Shown here piece after piece: positions 1 through 9,706 of a stretch of DNA of 64,000 nt; position 1 is the first letter of the stretch; each line of letters begins with the position of its first letter. This DNA comes from Hydrogenophaga sp. Lineage in GTDB: Bacteria; Pseudomonadota; Gammaproteobacteria; Burkholderiales; Burkholderiaceae_C. The position numbers and the translations under genes are program-made. Below the pieces are notes generated by a model. The model did no database searches. It saw only the letters and a program-made list of their open reading frames with translations, and was not told where the DNA came from. The stretch covers positions 1 through 64,000 of the forward strand of contig NZ_JAHVAB010000021.1 of assembly GCF_019264445.1 (NCBI RefSeq), read 5' to 3'.

Positions 1-31
1 CACCTGGGCCGGGCGGCGGGCCTGGGTTCAT
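1..31 (-). CDS. possible start of next gene after dctP (partial)
   Basis: The TGA stop of the TRAP binding-protein gene at 31-33 overlaps an ATG at 31 (TGATG arrangement). The ten or so codons left in the window are open and rich in Gly and Pro. A TRAP membrane subunit would be the usual neighbour, but too little is visible to name a product. This rests only on the coupling geometry. Confidence 0.3.
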   Translation of the reverse strand, partial: MNPGPPPGPG

Positions 32-1101
32 CAGCGGTTCTGGGCTTCCCAGTCGCGCAGCGGCTTCACGCCGCGCGCACGCAGCTCGTCAAAGTAGGCC
101 TTGAGCACCTGCTTGCCACCGTCGCCGGTGGTCTGCAGCCAGGGCGCCACGATGTTGGGCAGGCTGTTGACCAGCTTGGTCTTCTCGGCAGCGGGCAAGT
201 CGGCGATCTGCAGGCCGGCGGCCTTCATCGTGTCCAGCGCGGCGTTGGCCGTCTTGGTGACGTGCTGGCCGTGCGCCTTGGAAGTCGCCTTGCCGGCCTG
301 GAGCATCGCGTCCTGCACTTCCTTGGGCAGCTTCTCGAAGAAGCGCTTGTTGACCGCCACGCTGCCGAAGTACATCGCGCCGATGTCGATGCGCGTGAGG
401 TACTTGGCCACCTCGTACACGCGCGCCGGGCCGATGCCGCTGGCAAACGAAAGCGCGCCCTGGGTCACGCCGGTCTGGATGTTGGTGTAGTAGGTGGTGA
501 GTGCGCCGTCCACGGGGGTGGCGCCGGTGTCGCGCAGCCAGTTGGCTGAGGTGCCGGGTGCGTTGATGCGCTTGTTCTTCAGGCTGTCCAGGTTGGTGAC
601 CGGGAAGTTGGCGTAGATGTCGTAGCTGTCGGTGATGAGCGACGACAGGGGCACCATGTTCTGGGCGGACCAGCTGTCCTTGAGCGCGGGCACGGTGGCG
701 TTGAGCTTGTCGAAGATCTCGATCAGCTGCTCGTGGTTGGTGGTGGCGAACGGGGTGAAGTAGGTGACGTTCTGCAGCGGCATGGCGGAGTTTTCCCACA
801 CCGTGCCGACCATGCCCACGTCCACGATGCCGTCGCGCACGGCGGCGCGCGTGTCGGTGAACTTGTAGAGCGTGCCGCCGTAGTTCTCGCGCCAGCGCAC
901 TTCAAATTTGCCGCCGCCTTCCTTGAGGATGCGGTCCACCTCGGGCTGGAACACCTCCTTCATGGCGAAGGCCCAGATGTTGGTGGTGGGGTGGCTTGAG
1001 CCGATGTTGACCGTGACGCGCTGTTGCGCGAGGGCCGCACCGCCGAAGGCCGTGGCCCCCAGGGCGATCAGGCTGGCGAGCGTGAATTTCGTGAGTTTCA
1101 T
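31..1101 (-). CDS. TRAP transporter solute-binding protein (DctP family)
   Basis: A 356-residue periplasmic binding protein of the TRAP family, which captures a carboxylate-type solute for the DctQM membrane pair. The N-terminus is a Sec signal peptide (positive MKLTK, hydrophobic core, AALA-QQ cleavage about residue 26). The mature region has the typical early SSHPTTN segment and the later GMVGTVWENSAM and INAPGTSANW segments expected of DctP-like proteins. AGGAG lies seven bases before the ATG, so the start is secure. It follows the tetR gene on the same strand, and the membrane subunits would lie to the left, outside the window. The ligand cannot be read from the sequence; the divergent molybdenum hydroxylase operon suggests it may be a substrate of that pathway. 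Confidence 0.85.
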   Translation of the reverse strand: MKLTKFTLASLIALGATAFGGAALAQQRVTVNIGSSHPTTNIWAFAMKEVFQPEVDRILKEGGGKFEVRWRENYGGTLYKFTDTRAAVRDGIVDVGMVGTVWENSAMPLQNVTYFTPFATTNHEQLIEIFDKLNATVPALKDSWSAQNMVPLSSLITDSYDIYANFPVTNLDSLKNKRINAPGTSANWLRDTGATPVDGALTTYYTNIQTGVTQGALSFASGIGPARVYEVAKYLTRIDIGAMYFGSVAVNKRFFEKLPKEVQDAMLQAGKATSKAHGQHVTKTANAALDTMKAAGLQIADLPAAEKTKLVNSLPNIVAPWLQTTGDGGKQVLKAYFDELRARGVKPLRDWEAQNR

Positions 1102-1191
1102 GTTGTCTCCTGCGTGGGTGGAATGGCTGAACAGACAGCCGGGCTTGGGGTGTGCCAGCGCCCCCGCGCTGGCTTCATGAAAAGGTGGGGG

Positions 1192-1944
1192 TCATCGTCG
1201 CGCGCGGCGCGCGGCGGTGGCCACCGGTGCGGGCGGTGGCGCGGGCTCTGGGGTGGCAAACAGCTCGCGGCTGGCCGCGAGGTACGAGCGCACACGGTCG
1301 CGCGCGCAGGTCTCGTCGTAGTTGCCGGGCATGGCTTCGCTGTGCACCACCTGGCCGTAGATCCAGCGGCGCATGGTGATGTAGAAGAAACCGCCGTGCA
1401 GCCCCATGAGCAGCTCCAGCTCGCGCGGGCTGGGCTTGGCACGGCTGGTCGCGCCGCGAAAGCGCCGCGTCTCGCGGATCAGGCGCGGGAACAGGCGCGT
1501 GCGCAGCATGGCGAAGAAGCGGTCGGTGATGGTGTGGTCCGTGAGGCCGGAGAACACCAGAATGCGCACGAAATCGCGCGAGAGCGCGTTGTTGACGTAG
1601 TCCAGGTAGAAGGCGGTGAACTTGTCTTCGACGCTGGTTTCGGGGTCGTCGAGCAGGTCGTCCCACTCGGCGCGCCAGCGGCCTTCAAACAGCTCCAGGT
1701 ACACGCGGTCCACCAGCGCCTGCTTGGTCGGGAAGTAGTGGTACAGCAGCGCGTGCGTCACGCCGATGCTCTTGGCGAGGTCGCGCAGCTGGCCGTCCAG
1801 GCCACGCTCGGCAAAGAAGGCAATGGCGCCGTCCAGGATCTGCCGCTCGCGCTCGGCCACGCCCATGCGGCGGCGTGCCAGCACCGGCTTGTCCTCGTTG
1901 TCAGACCGATCAGGGTTTGTCTGGATGCGCACGCTATTTACCAT
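1192..1944 (-). CDS. TetR/AcrR family transcriptional regulator
   Basis: A DNA-binding repressor with an N-terminal TetR helix-turn-helix: ILDGAIAFFAERG, then LRDLAKSIGVTHALLYHYF at about residues 53-71. A longer all-helical ligand domain follows, of the size usual for the family. No clear ribosome-binding site marks the start. The reading frame is open back to a GTG at 1992, with ATGs at 1965 and 1944; 1944 is chosen because the upstream codons lie inside an inverted repeat that looks like the operator. It stands between dctP and the divergent coxGMSL-like operon, so it plausibly controls both. The inducer is unknown. Confidence 0.8.
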   Translation of the reverse strand: MVNSVRIQTNPDRSDNEDKPVLARRRMGVAERERQILDGAIAFFAERGLDGQLRDLAKSIGVTHALLYHYFPTKQALVDRVYLELFEGRWRAEWDDLLDDPETSVEDKFTAFYLDYVNNALSRDFVRILVFSGLTDHTITDRFFAMLRTRLFPRLIRETRRFRGATSRAKPSPRELELLMGLHGGFFYITMRRWIYGQVVHSEAMPGNYDETCARDRVRSYLAASRELFATPEPAPPPAPVATAARRARR

Positions 1945-1983
1945 CGGGTCAATGATTTGTACCATTGTTAACCGAGTGGTAAA
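1937..1983. promoter_or_regulatory. candidate TetR operator between tetR and coxG
   Basis: The divergent region holds the arms TTTACCA (1937-1943) and TGGTAAA (1977-1983). Inside them a second TACCA (1960-1964) pairs with TGGTA (1977-1981) around GTTAAC. TetR proteins usually bind inverted repeats of this kind next to their own gene. The site would cover both divergent promoters. Binding is inferred. Confidence 0.4.
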
Positions 1984-2017
1984 CAAAAACACCCGTGAAA
2001 ACCCGAGGATTCAAAAC

Positions 2018-2671
2018 ATGGAATTGACTGGCGACATCCTGATCGGCGCGCCGCGCGACAAGGTCTGGACCGCACTCAACGATGCCGGCGTGCTGGCACG
2101 CTGCATCCCCGGCTGCGAGGGCGTCGAAGAGACGAGCCCCACCGAGAAGACGGCGCGCGTGATGGTGAAGGTGGGCCCGGTGCGCGCGCGCTTCGTGGGC
2201 CGCATCCGGATGGACGACGTGCGCCCCGGCGAAGGCTGCGTGTTGCAGTTCGAAGGCTCGGGCGGCGCGGCGGGCATGGCCAAGGGCCAGTCCAGCGTGC
2301 AGCTCACCGACGAAGGCGAAGGCACGCGCCTGCGCTACACCGCGCAAGCCGCCATTGGCGGCAAGCTGGGGCAGGTGGGTGGCCGCATGATCGACGCCGC
2401 CGCCAAGCAGATGGCCGACCAGTTCTTCACCGCGTTCAACGCGCAGCTGGTGCCCGCCGAGAGCGCGCCGGCCGGTGATCCAGCAGCGTCGGTGGACGCA
2501 CCTGCCGCCACCCCAACGGCCACCCCAGCCATCGCCGCACCCGTGCGCACCCACACGCCGCCCGCCAGCGCCGCGCCGGCCACCAGCGAGCGCGTGCGCC
2601 TGCTGTGGTTTGCCATGGGCGCGCTGTCCACGGGCTTTGGCGTGTGGATCGCTTCCCTGCTGGGTCATTGA
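2018..2671 (+). CDS. CoxG-type SRPBCC protein (CO dehydrogenase subunit G family), membrane-anchored
   Basis: A 217-residue protein whose first 150 residues form an SRPBCC/CoxG domain: IGAPRDKVWTALND near the start, then CIPGCEGVEE, and a C-terminal helix MIDAAAKQMADQFFTAFN. A Pro/Ala/Thr-rich linker follows (about residues 150-190). The C-terminus is a transmembrane helix (LLWFAMGALSTGFGVWIASL), which fits the known role of CoxG in attaching the molybdenum hydroxylase to the membrane. The ATG at 2018 is preceded by GAGGA. It is the first gene of the operon coxG-coxM-coxS-coxL. A second CoxG homologue without the membrane helix lies at 59021. Confidence 0.85.
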   Translation: MELTGDILIGAPRDKVWTALNDAGVLARCIPGCEGVEETSPTEKTARVMVKVGPVRARFVGRIRMDDVRPGEGCVLQFEGSGGAAGMAKGQSSVQLTDEGEGTRLRYTAQAAIGGKLGQVGGRMIDAAAKQMADQFFTAFNAQLVPAESAPAGDPAASVDAPAATPTATPAIAAPVRTHTPPASAAPATSERVRLLWFAMGALSTGFGVWIASLLGH

Positions 2672-2681
2672 GGAGCACACC

Positions 2682-3536
2682 GTGAAAGCCGCCGCCTTCG
2701 ACTACATCAAACCCACCTCCCTGGACCAGGTGCTCAGCCTGCTGCAGCAGCACGGCGACGACGCGCGCCTGCTGGCCGGCGGCCAGACGCTCATGGCCAC
2801 GCTGAACATGCGCCTGTCCGAGCCCGCACTGGTGATCGACATCACCGGGCTGGCCGACTTGCGCGGCATCTCGGTGCAAGGCTCTGCGCTGCGCATCGGT
2901 GCGCTGGTGACGCACAGCGAGATCGAGGCCAGCGCGCTGGTGGCCCAACACGCGCCCCTGCTCACCGAAGCGGTGCCGCACATTGCGCACCGCGCCATCC
3001 GCAACAGCGGCACCTGGGGCGGTTCGCTGGCCTACGCCGACCCCGCCGCCGAATGGCCCACCTGCCTGCTCGCGCTGGGCGGCACGGTGATCGCGCGCGG
3101 CCCCAGGGGTGAACGCCGCATCGCCGCCGACGATTTCTTCACCGGTCTCTACAGCACCGCGCTGCAACCCGACGAAGTGCTGGTGGCCGCCGAAGTACCG
3201 CTGGCCACGCCGAACCAGTGGACCGGCTTCTCCGAGCTGGCGCGCCGCCACGGCGACTACGCCATTGCGGGTATGGCCGTGTGCGCACAGCGCCAGGCGG
3301 GTGTGCTCAAGGGCGTGCGCATCGTGCTGCTGGGCATTGGCGCCACGCCGCTGCGCGCGCGCCAGACCGAGGCACTGCTCGACGGCCGCGCGCTGGACGC
3401 CGCCGCCATCGCCTCGGCGGTGGCCAGCCTGAAGTCCGAGATCGAGCCCTTCCCCGACCTCACCAACACCCCCGAGACCAAACGCCACCTGGCCGGCGTG
3501 CTGCTGCAGCGCCTGTTGCAGTCGGCGCAGTCCTGA
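2682..3536 (+). CDS. molybdenum hydroxylase FAD-binding (medium) subunit, CoxM/CutM-like
   Basis: A 284-residue subunit that carries FAD and passes electrons from the iron-sulfur subunit. It starts at GTG (2682) ten bases after the coxG stop, with AGGAG overlapping that stop. FAD-binding motifs are visible: LLAGGQTLMATLNMRL near residue 30 and, near 110, NSGTWGGSLAYADPAAEWP. Most relatives have TIGG in the second motif, as does the homologue at 48118-48921; here it is TWGG. The C-terminal CO_deh_flav_C region (TPLRARQTEALL) is present. It is encoded directly before the 2Fe-2S subunit, so it should belong to the same heterotrimer. Confidence 0.88.
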   Translation: MKAAAFDYIKPTSLDQVLSLLQQHGDDARLLAGGQTLMATLNMRLSEPALVIDITGLADLRGISVQGSALRIGALVTHSEIEASALVAQHAPLLTEAVPHIAHRAIRNSGTWGGSLAYADPAAEWPTCLLALGGTVIARGPRGERRIAADDFFTGLYSTALQPDEVLVAAEVPLATPNQWTGFSELARRHGDYAIAGMAVCAQRQAGVLKGVRIVLLGIGATPLRARQTEALLDGRALDAAAIASAVASLKSEIEPFPDLTNTPETKRHLAGVLLQRLLQSAQS

Positions 3537-3556
3537 GCCCACCCGAGGACCCATCC

Positions 3557-4042
3557 ATGGCAGACCTGCATCCCATCCGCGTCACCGTCAATGGCGCGAC
3601 GCACCAGTGCAGCGTGTCTCCGCGCACGCACCTGGTGGACTTTCTCCGCGAAGACCTCGCGCTCAAGGGCAGCCACCTGGGCTGCGAACACGGCGTGTGC
3701 GGCGCCTGCACCGTGGAGCTCAACGGCCACATCGTGCGCGGCTGCCTCACGCTGGCCGTGCAGGCCGATGGCGGCCAGGTGCAGACCATCGAAGGCCTGA
3801 GCCGCAGCGGCACCATCGCCGACCTGCAGAAAGCCTTTGTGCAGCACAACGCGCTGCAGTGCGGCTTCTGCACCTCGGGCATGCTCATGGCGGCCAAGGA
3901 ACTCGTGGAGCAAAAACCCGACGCCACCCGCGCCGAAGTGCGCGACTGGATTTCCGGCAACTACTGCCGCTGCACCGGCTACCAGGCCATCGTTGATGCG
4001 ATCTGCAGCGTCCTGAAACAACGCAAGGAGGCCACGGCATGA
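3557..4042 (+). CDS. molybdenum hydroxylase 2Fe-2S (small) subunit, CoxS/CutS-like
   Basis: A 161-residue subunit with two [2Fe-2S] clusters. The plant-type ferredoxin cluster uses C43, C48, C51 and C63 (CEHGVCGAC then C). The second cluster uses C102, C105, C137 and C139 (QCGFCTSGM, then YCRCTGY). The usual CTPGM after the third cluster pair reads CTSGM here. The ATG at 3557 follows a GAGGA site, and the gene overlaps the large-subunit gene by ATGA at 4039, so the two are translationally coupled. It carries electrons from the molybdopterin site to FAD in the medium subunit. Confidence 0.9.
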   Translation: MADLHPIRVTVNGATHQCSVSPRTHLVDFLREDLALKGSHLGCEHGVCGACTVELNGHIVRGCLTLAVQADGGQVQTIEGLSRSGTIADLQKAFVQHNALQCGFCTSGMLMAAKELVEQKPDATRAEVRDWISGNYCRCTGYQAIVDAICSVLKQRKEATA

Positions 4043-6456
4043 AGCGCGACACCGTCAACCTCGAACCCGGCGCCGACCAGCCGGTGGTGCTGGCCCCGGT
4101 CACCGAAGACCCGCGGTATGTGGGCGTGTCGGTGCCGCGCGGCGGCATCGAGCGGCTCACGCAGGGCCTGGGCCAGTACGTCGACGACATCGAGCTGCCG
4201 CGCATGGCGCATGTGGCCTTCTGGCGCAGCCCGGTGTCGCACGCGCGCATCCTCAAGGTGCATGGCGACTTCGCGCGCGGCATGCCCGGCGTGCTGCTGG
4301 TGGCCGACGGCCACGACCTGGCCAAGGTGTGCAAGCCGTGGGTGGCCACGCTGGGCCACCTGGCGGGCATGAAGTCGGCACCGCAACACGCCCTGGCGGT
4401 GGACCGCGCCTGCTGGCAGGGCGAGCCGGTGGTGGCGGTGGTGGCCGAAACGCGCGCCCAGGCCGAAGACGCGCTGGCCTATGTGCAGGTGGACTGGGAA
4501 GAACTCCCCGCGGCCAACGACATGGAGACCGCGCTGGCCGACACCACGCCGCTGATCCACCCCGAACTGGGCGACAACCTGTGCTTCACGCGCAGCCTGA
4601 ACGTGGGCGAGGTCGACGCCGCATTCGCCACCGCCGACGTGGTGGCCGAAACCACCTTCGAGTTTGGTCGCCACACCGGCGTGACGCTGGAACCCCGCTG
4701 CCAGATCGCCCACTGGAGCCCGGCCGACCAGCGCCTCACGGTCTACCACTCGCAACAGGCGCCGCACATGATGCAGGACCTGTACGGCCGCCAGTTCGAC
4801 CTGCCCGCCTCCAGCATCCGCGTGATCTGCAAGGACGTGGGCGGCTCCTTCGGCATCAAGGTGCACGCCTACCCGGACGACTTCGCCACGGTGGCGCTCT
4901 CGATCCTGCTCGGGCGCCCGGTGAAGTTCGTGGCCGACCGCCTTGAGAGCTTCACCAGCGACATCCACGCCCGCCACCACCGAGTGAAGGCGCGCATTGC
5001 GGCCAACCGCAGCGGCGAAATCGTGGGCTTCGAGATCAACGACCTCACCGGCATCGGCCCGTATTCGATGTTCCCGCGCACCAGCGCCATCGAAGGCAAC
5101 CAGGTGGTCAACCTCGTGGGCGGCCCTTACAAACACAAGCACTACCGCGCCAAGCTCGATGTGGTGTTCCAGAACAAGACGCCCACCTGCCAGTACCGCG
5201 GCGTGGGCCACCCGATTGCCTGCGCCGTGACCGAAGGCCTGGTGGATCTGGCGGCCCAGAAAATCGGCATGGACCCGCTGGAGATCCGCCGGCGCAACGT
5301 GATCCCCGACGACGCCTACCCCACCAGCGGCGCTTCGGGCATCAAGCTCGAAGTGCTCTCGCACGAGGCCTGCCTGAAGAAGCTGCGCGAGCTCATGAAC
5401 TACGACGCGCTGCGCGCCGAGCAGGCCGCGCTGCGCCAGCAGGGCATCTACCGCGGCATCGGCATTGCCACGCTGATCGAGCTCACCAACCCCAGCGCCG
5501 CGTTCTACGGCGTGGGCGGCGCGCGCATCGCCTCGCAAGACGGCGCCACCGCCCGCCTGGACCCCGAAGGCCACGTGACCGTGCTCATCGGCGTGGGCGA
5601 ACAGGGCCAGGGCACCGAAGGCATCTACGCGCAGATCGCCGCCGACGCGGTGGGCGTGGACATTGCCAAGGTGCGCATCGTCACCGGCGACACCGACGTG
5701 ACGCCCTACGGCGGTGGCACCTGGGCCTCGCGCGGTGCGGGCGTGGGCGGTGAAGCCGTGCTGCTGGCCGGCCAGGCGCTGCGCGAAAACATCGTGAAGG
5801 TGGCGGCCGTGATCCTCAAGCGCGAAGGCACCGGCCTGGCCGTGCGGCGCGGGCGCATCGTGGACGCCGGCACCGGCGAGGAACTGCTGCCGCTGGCCGA
5901 GCTGGGCCGCATCGCGTACTTCCGCTCCGACACCCTGCCGGCCGACTTCACGCCCGAGCTGATGGTGACGCGCCACTACGCGCAGCGCGACTACCCCTTC
6001 ATCTTCACCAACGGCGTGCAGGCCTCGTATGTGGAAGTGGACCCAGACACCGGCTTCGTGAAGCTGCTCAAGCACTGGGCGGTGGAAGACTGCGGCCGCG
6101 TGCTCAACCCCATGCTGGTGGACGAGCAGATGCGCGGCGCCATCGTGCAGGGCATTGGCGGCGCGCTGTTCGAAGAGTGCCTCTACGACGACAGCGGGCT
6201 CATGGTCAACGCCAGCATGGCCGACTACCTCGTGCCCATGTCGGCCGAGATGCCCGACATCGAAGTGGCCCATGTGCAGACGCCCACCGCCAGCTCGAAG
6301 CTGGGTGCCAAGGGCGCGGGCGAAGCGGGCACCGCCGGCGCGCCGGCCGCGGTGATGAACGCGATCAACGACGCGATTGCGCCGTTCAATGCCCACGTGC
6401 ATTCGCAGCCCATCACGCCGCAGAAGCTGCTCAAGGCCCTGGGCCGCATCGACTGA
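4039..6456 (+). CDS. molybdenum hydroxylase molybdopterin-binding large subunit (xanthine dehydrogenase/CoxL superfamily)
   Basis: An 805-residue catalytic subunit. The N-terminal fold opens with RLTQGLGQYVDDIELP, followed by the molybdopterin-contact segment VGGSFGIK. The active-site loop reads QYRGVGHP at residues 385-392. This is not the AYXCSFR loop of genuine form I CO dehydrogenase, and it departs from the AYRGAGR of form II enzymes, most clearly by His391 in place of Arg. The base-catalyst glutamate is present as GEAG (E762) near the C-terminus. It is therefore a hydroxylase of an unknown substrate rather than a CO dehydrogenase. It overlaps coxS by ATGA and is followed by a strong hairpin and an atpE-like gene. 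Confidence 0.9.
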   Translation: MKRDTVNLEPGADQPVVLAPVTEDPRYVGVSVPRGGIERLTQGLGQYVDDIELPRMAHVAFWRSPVSHARILKVHGDFARGMPGVLLVADGHDLAKVCKPWVATLGHLAGMKSAPQHALAVDRACWQGEPVVAVVAETRAQAEDALAYVQVDWEELPAANDMETALADTTPLIHPELGDNLCFTRSLNVGEVDAAFATADVVAETTFEFGRHTGVTLEPRCQIAHWSPADQRLTVYHSQQAPHMMQDLYGRQFDLPASSIRVICKDVGGSFGIKVHAYPDDFATVALSILLGRPVKFVADRLESFTSDIHARHHRVKARIAANRSGEIVGFEINDLTGIGPYSMFPRTSAIEGNQVVNLVGGPYKHKHYRAKLDVVFQNKTPTCQYRGVGHPIACAVTEGLVDLAAQKIGMDPLEIRRRNVIPDDAYPTSGASGIKLEVLSHEACLKKLRELMNYDALRAEQAALRQQGIYRGIGIATLIELTNPSAAFYGVGGARIASQDGATARLDPEGHVTVLIGVGEQGQGTEGIYAQIAADAVGVDIAKVRIVTGDTDVTPYGGGTWASRGAGVGGEAVLLAGQALRENIVKVAAVILKREGTGLAVRRGRIVDAGTGEELLPLAELGRIAYFRSDTLPADFTPELMVTRHYAQRDYPFIFTNGVQASYVEVDPDTGFVKLLKHWAVEDCGRVLNPMLVDEQMRGAIVQGIGGALFEECLYDDSGLMVNASMADYLVPMSAEMPDIEVAHVQTPTASSKLGAKGAGEAGTAGAPAAVMNAINDAIAPFNAHVHSQPITPQKLLKALGRID

Positions 6457-6468
6457 CGCGGCGAGCGC

Positions 6469-7404
<936 letters not shown>

Positions 7405-8584
7405 AAGCCGCGGCGCACCGTGATGCCGATGCGCCGCTCCACCTGGCGCAGCGCCACCGGCACGCGCACCAGCGCACCGCTGTGCAGGTCTTCGGCCACC
7501 TGCAGGGGCGACATCAGCGCGATGTGGTCGCTCTTCATGAGCAGCGCGCGCACCAGCGCCGGGCTGTTGGCGTGAAAGGAGGCGTCGGGCAGCGGCGCAT
7601 CGGCCGCGCGGAACGCGCGCTCGAACGCGGCATGGGCCGGCGTGTCGGGCAGCGGTGCGATCCAGCCCTGCGTGCGCAGCTGGCGCAGCGAGCGGGTGCG
7701 CTGCACCGCGGCCAGCGCGTGCCCCCGGCGCACCACCGCGATCAGCGACTCCCGAAACAGCTCGTGCTCTTCGAGTTCGGGCGACACGAGCTCGCCGCGC
7801 AGCGGGCCGATCACCAGGTCCAGGTCGCCGGTCTTGAGCTGGCGCGCCATGGCTTCGTACGTCCCATCGCTCACCGTCACCACCATGCGCGGCATGCGCT
7901 GCAACAGCGCGGCCAGCGCCTGCGGCGCCAGCGAGGTGCTGGCCATGGGCAGCACGCCCAGGTGCAGACGCCCGGAGGTCTCGCCCCGGTAGGCCGACAT
8001 CTGCTCGGCCAGCACGCGCAGCACATTGAGCACGCGCTTGAGCGCACCGAGCACGCGCTGCCCGTCGCGGGTGAGGCGAATGCCGCGCTGCGTGCGCTGC
8101 ACCAGCGCCCGGCCATAGGCCTGGTGCAACGAACGCAGCTGCTGGCTCACCGCCGGTTGCGACAGACCCAGCGAACGCGCGGCCAGGGTCTCGTTGGCCA
8201 GCTCCGCGCAGGTGACGAAGCAGCGCAACATGGGCACCGTGAGCACGCGCAACAGGCTCTCCACCTGCCGTGGCTGCGGCGCGCCCTCCGGCACGCTGGC
8301 GGTGAGCTCCACCCGGATGGCTTCGCAGGCCCGCACCACCGCCAGCCCCGGCGCCGTGCACACCATGCCGCGGGCGCCGCGCTCGAACAGCGGCACCCGC
8401 AGCGACTGCTCGGCCAGCCGCAGGGTGCGCGACACCGCCGAGGTGGACACATGCAGCGCCTGCGCCGCCGCCACCGCCGTGCCCTGCTGGTGCGTGGCCT
8501 CGACGATGCGCAGCATGCGCAGGCGCATGTCCTGCGGCTTTTCGGGGGGTTCGGTGGCCATGGTGCGTTGTCCCGTCATAAGCA

Positions 8585-8612
8585 GATTGCAATCCAGAAC
8601 GCGCATATTGCA
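8585..8612. promoter_or_regulatory. candidate operator for the dual-HTH LysR regulator
   Basis: A perfect 10-bp palindrome GATTGCAATC lies at 8585-8594. The hexamer ATTGCA occurs at 8586-8591 and again at 8607-8612, 21 bases apart, or two helical turns. It sits between the regulator start (8561) and the divergent Bug gene (8683), where LysR proteins normally bind. Confidence 0.35.
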
Positions 8613-8682
8613 TGACCCGCCGGGCTCGCTGCAAGCCACACTTCATGCTGTTGTTTGAACCTCCTCCTATAACCAGACTTTT

Positions 8683-9663
8683 ATGGCTCTTCCTACCTCC
8701 CTCATCTCCCGTCGGCAACTGGTGCTCGCCACCGCCGCCAGCCTGGCTTCGCTGCCCACCTGGGCGCAGGCGCCCAAGACGGTCAAGCTCGTGGTGCCCT
8801 TCCCGCCCGGCGGCTCCACCGACATCCTGGCGCGCGCCATCGGGGCGCGGCTGGCCACGCAGATGGGCATCACGGTGGTGATCGAGAACAAGGGCGGCGC
8901 GGCCGGCTCGGTGGGCGCCGGCGAGGTGGCGCGCATGGCGCCCGACGGCGCCACGCTCATGATGGGCCACATCGGCACGCTGGCGATCAACCCCTCGATC
9001 TACCCCAAGCTGCCCTACGACCCGGTGAAGAGCTTCGCGCCACTGGCGCTGGTGGCCCGCGTGCCCAACGTGCTGGTGGTCAACGAGAAGTTCCCCGCCA
9101 CCGACTTCAAGGGTTTCATCGCCAAGGCCAAGGCCGAGCCCGGCCGGCTGAACTACGCCTCGGGCGGCAACGGCAGCGCGGCGCACATCACCTTTGAATA
9201 CCTCAAGCAGCAGACCGGCATCTTCATGCCTCACATTCCCTACCGCGGTGCTGCCCCGGCGGTGAGCGACGTGCTGGGCGGTCAGGTGGAGGCCATCTTC
9301 ACCGGCTCGCCCGCGCTGATCGCGCACATCCGCGGCGGCAAGCTGCGCCCGCTGGCGGTCTCCAGCCCCAAGCGCATGCCCGCCCTGCCCGACGTGCCGA
9401 CCGTGGCCGAGAGCGGCTACCCCGGCTTCGATGCCGACCAGTGGTACGGCATCGTGGCGCCCGCCGGCCTGCCGGCGCCGCTGGTGGCGCTCTACAACAG
9501 CGAGATCAACAAAGCCCTGGCTTCGCCCGAGGTGGCGCGCGCGCTGGCCATTGAAGGCGCCGAGCCCACACCCACCACACCGCAGGCGTTTGCGCAGCTC
9601 ATCGCGAGCGAAATCCCACGGTGGGGCCAGGTCATCAAACGCGGGAACGTCAAGGCCGATTGA
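8683..9663 (+). CDS. Bug family (TctC-like) periplasmic solute-binding protein
   Basis: A 326-residue tripartite-tricarboxylate-type binding protein. The signal peptide begins with twin arginines (ISRRQLVLATAASLASL) and ends near TWAQA. The Bug fold shows VVPFPPGGSTDILARAIG and, further on, NYASGGNGSAAHITFEYLKQQ and HIPYRGAAPAVSDVLGGQ. No TctA or TctB membrane gene is near, which is common for Bug proteins in Burkholderiales, so the transport partner or sensing role is open. It is divergent from the dual-HTH LysR gene and upstream of a metallo-beta-lactamase-fold gene. Confidence 0.88.
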   Translation: MALPTSLISRRQLVLATAASLASLPTWAQAPKTVKLVVPFPPGGSTDILARAIGARLATQMGITVVIENKGGAAGSVGAGEVARMAPDGATLMMGHIGTLAINPSIYPKLPYDPVKSFAPLALVARVPNVLVVNEKFPATDFKGFIAKAKAEPGRLNYASGGNGSAAHITFEYLKQQTGIFMPHIPYRGAAPAVSDVLGGQVEAIFTGSPALIAHIRGGKLRPLAVSSPKRMPALPDVPTVAESGYPGFDADQWYGIVAPAGLPAPLVALYNSEINKALASPEVARALAIEGAEPTPTTPQAFAQLIASEIPRWGQVIKRGNVKAD

Positions 9664-9706
9664 CGCCTCTACAGTCCCTCCACCCTTTCACCAACGAGGC
9701 AACACC

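Noticed and set aside
4039..6456. Aerobic CO dehydrogenase (form I)
   Set aside because: The active-site loop is QYRGVGHP and not AYXCSFR, so CO oxidation is not supported. The same holds for the 51138-53495 protein (PYRGAGRPEA).
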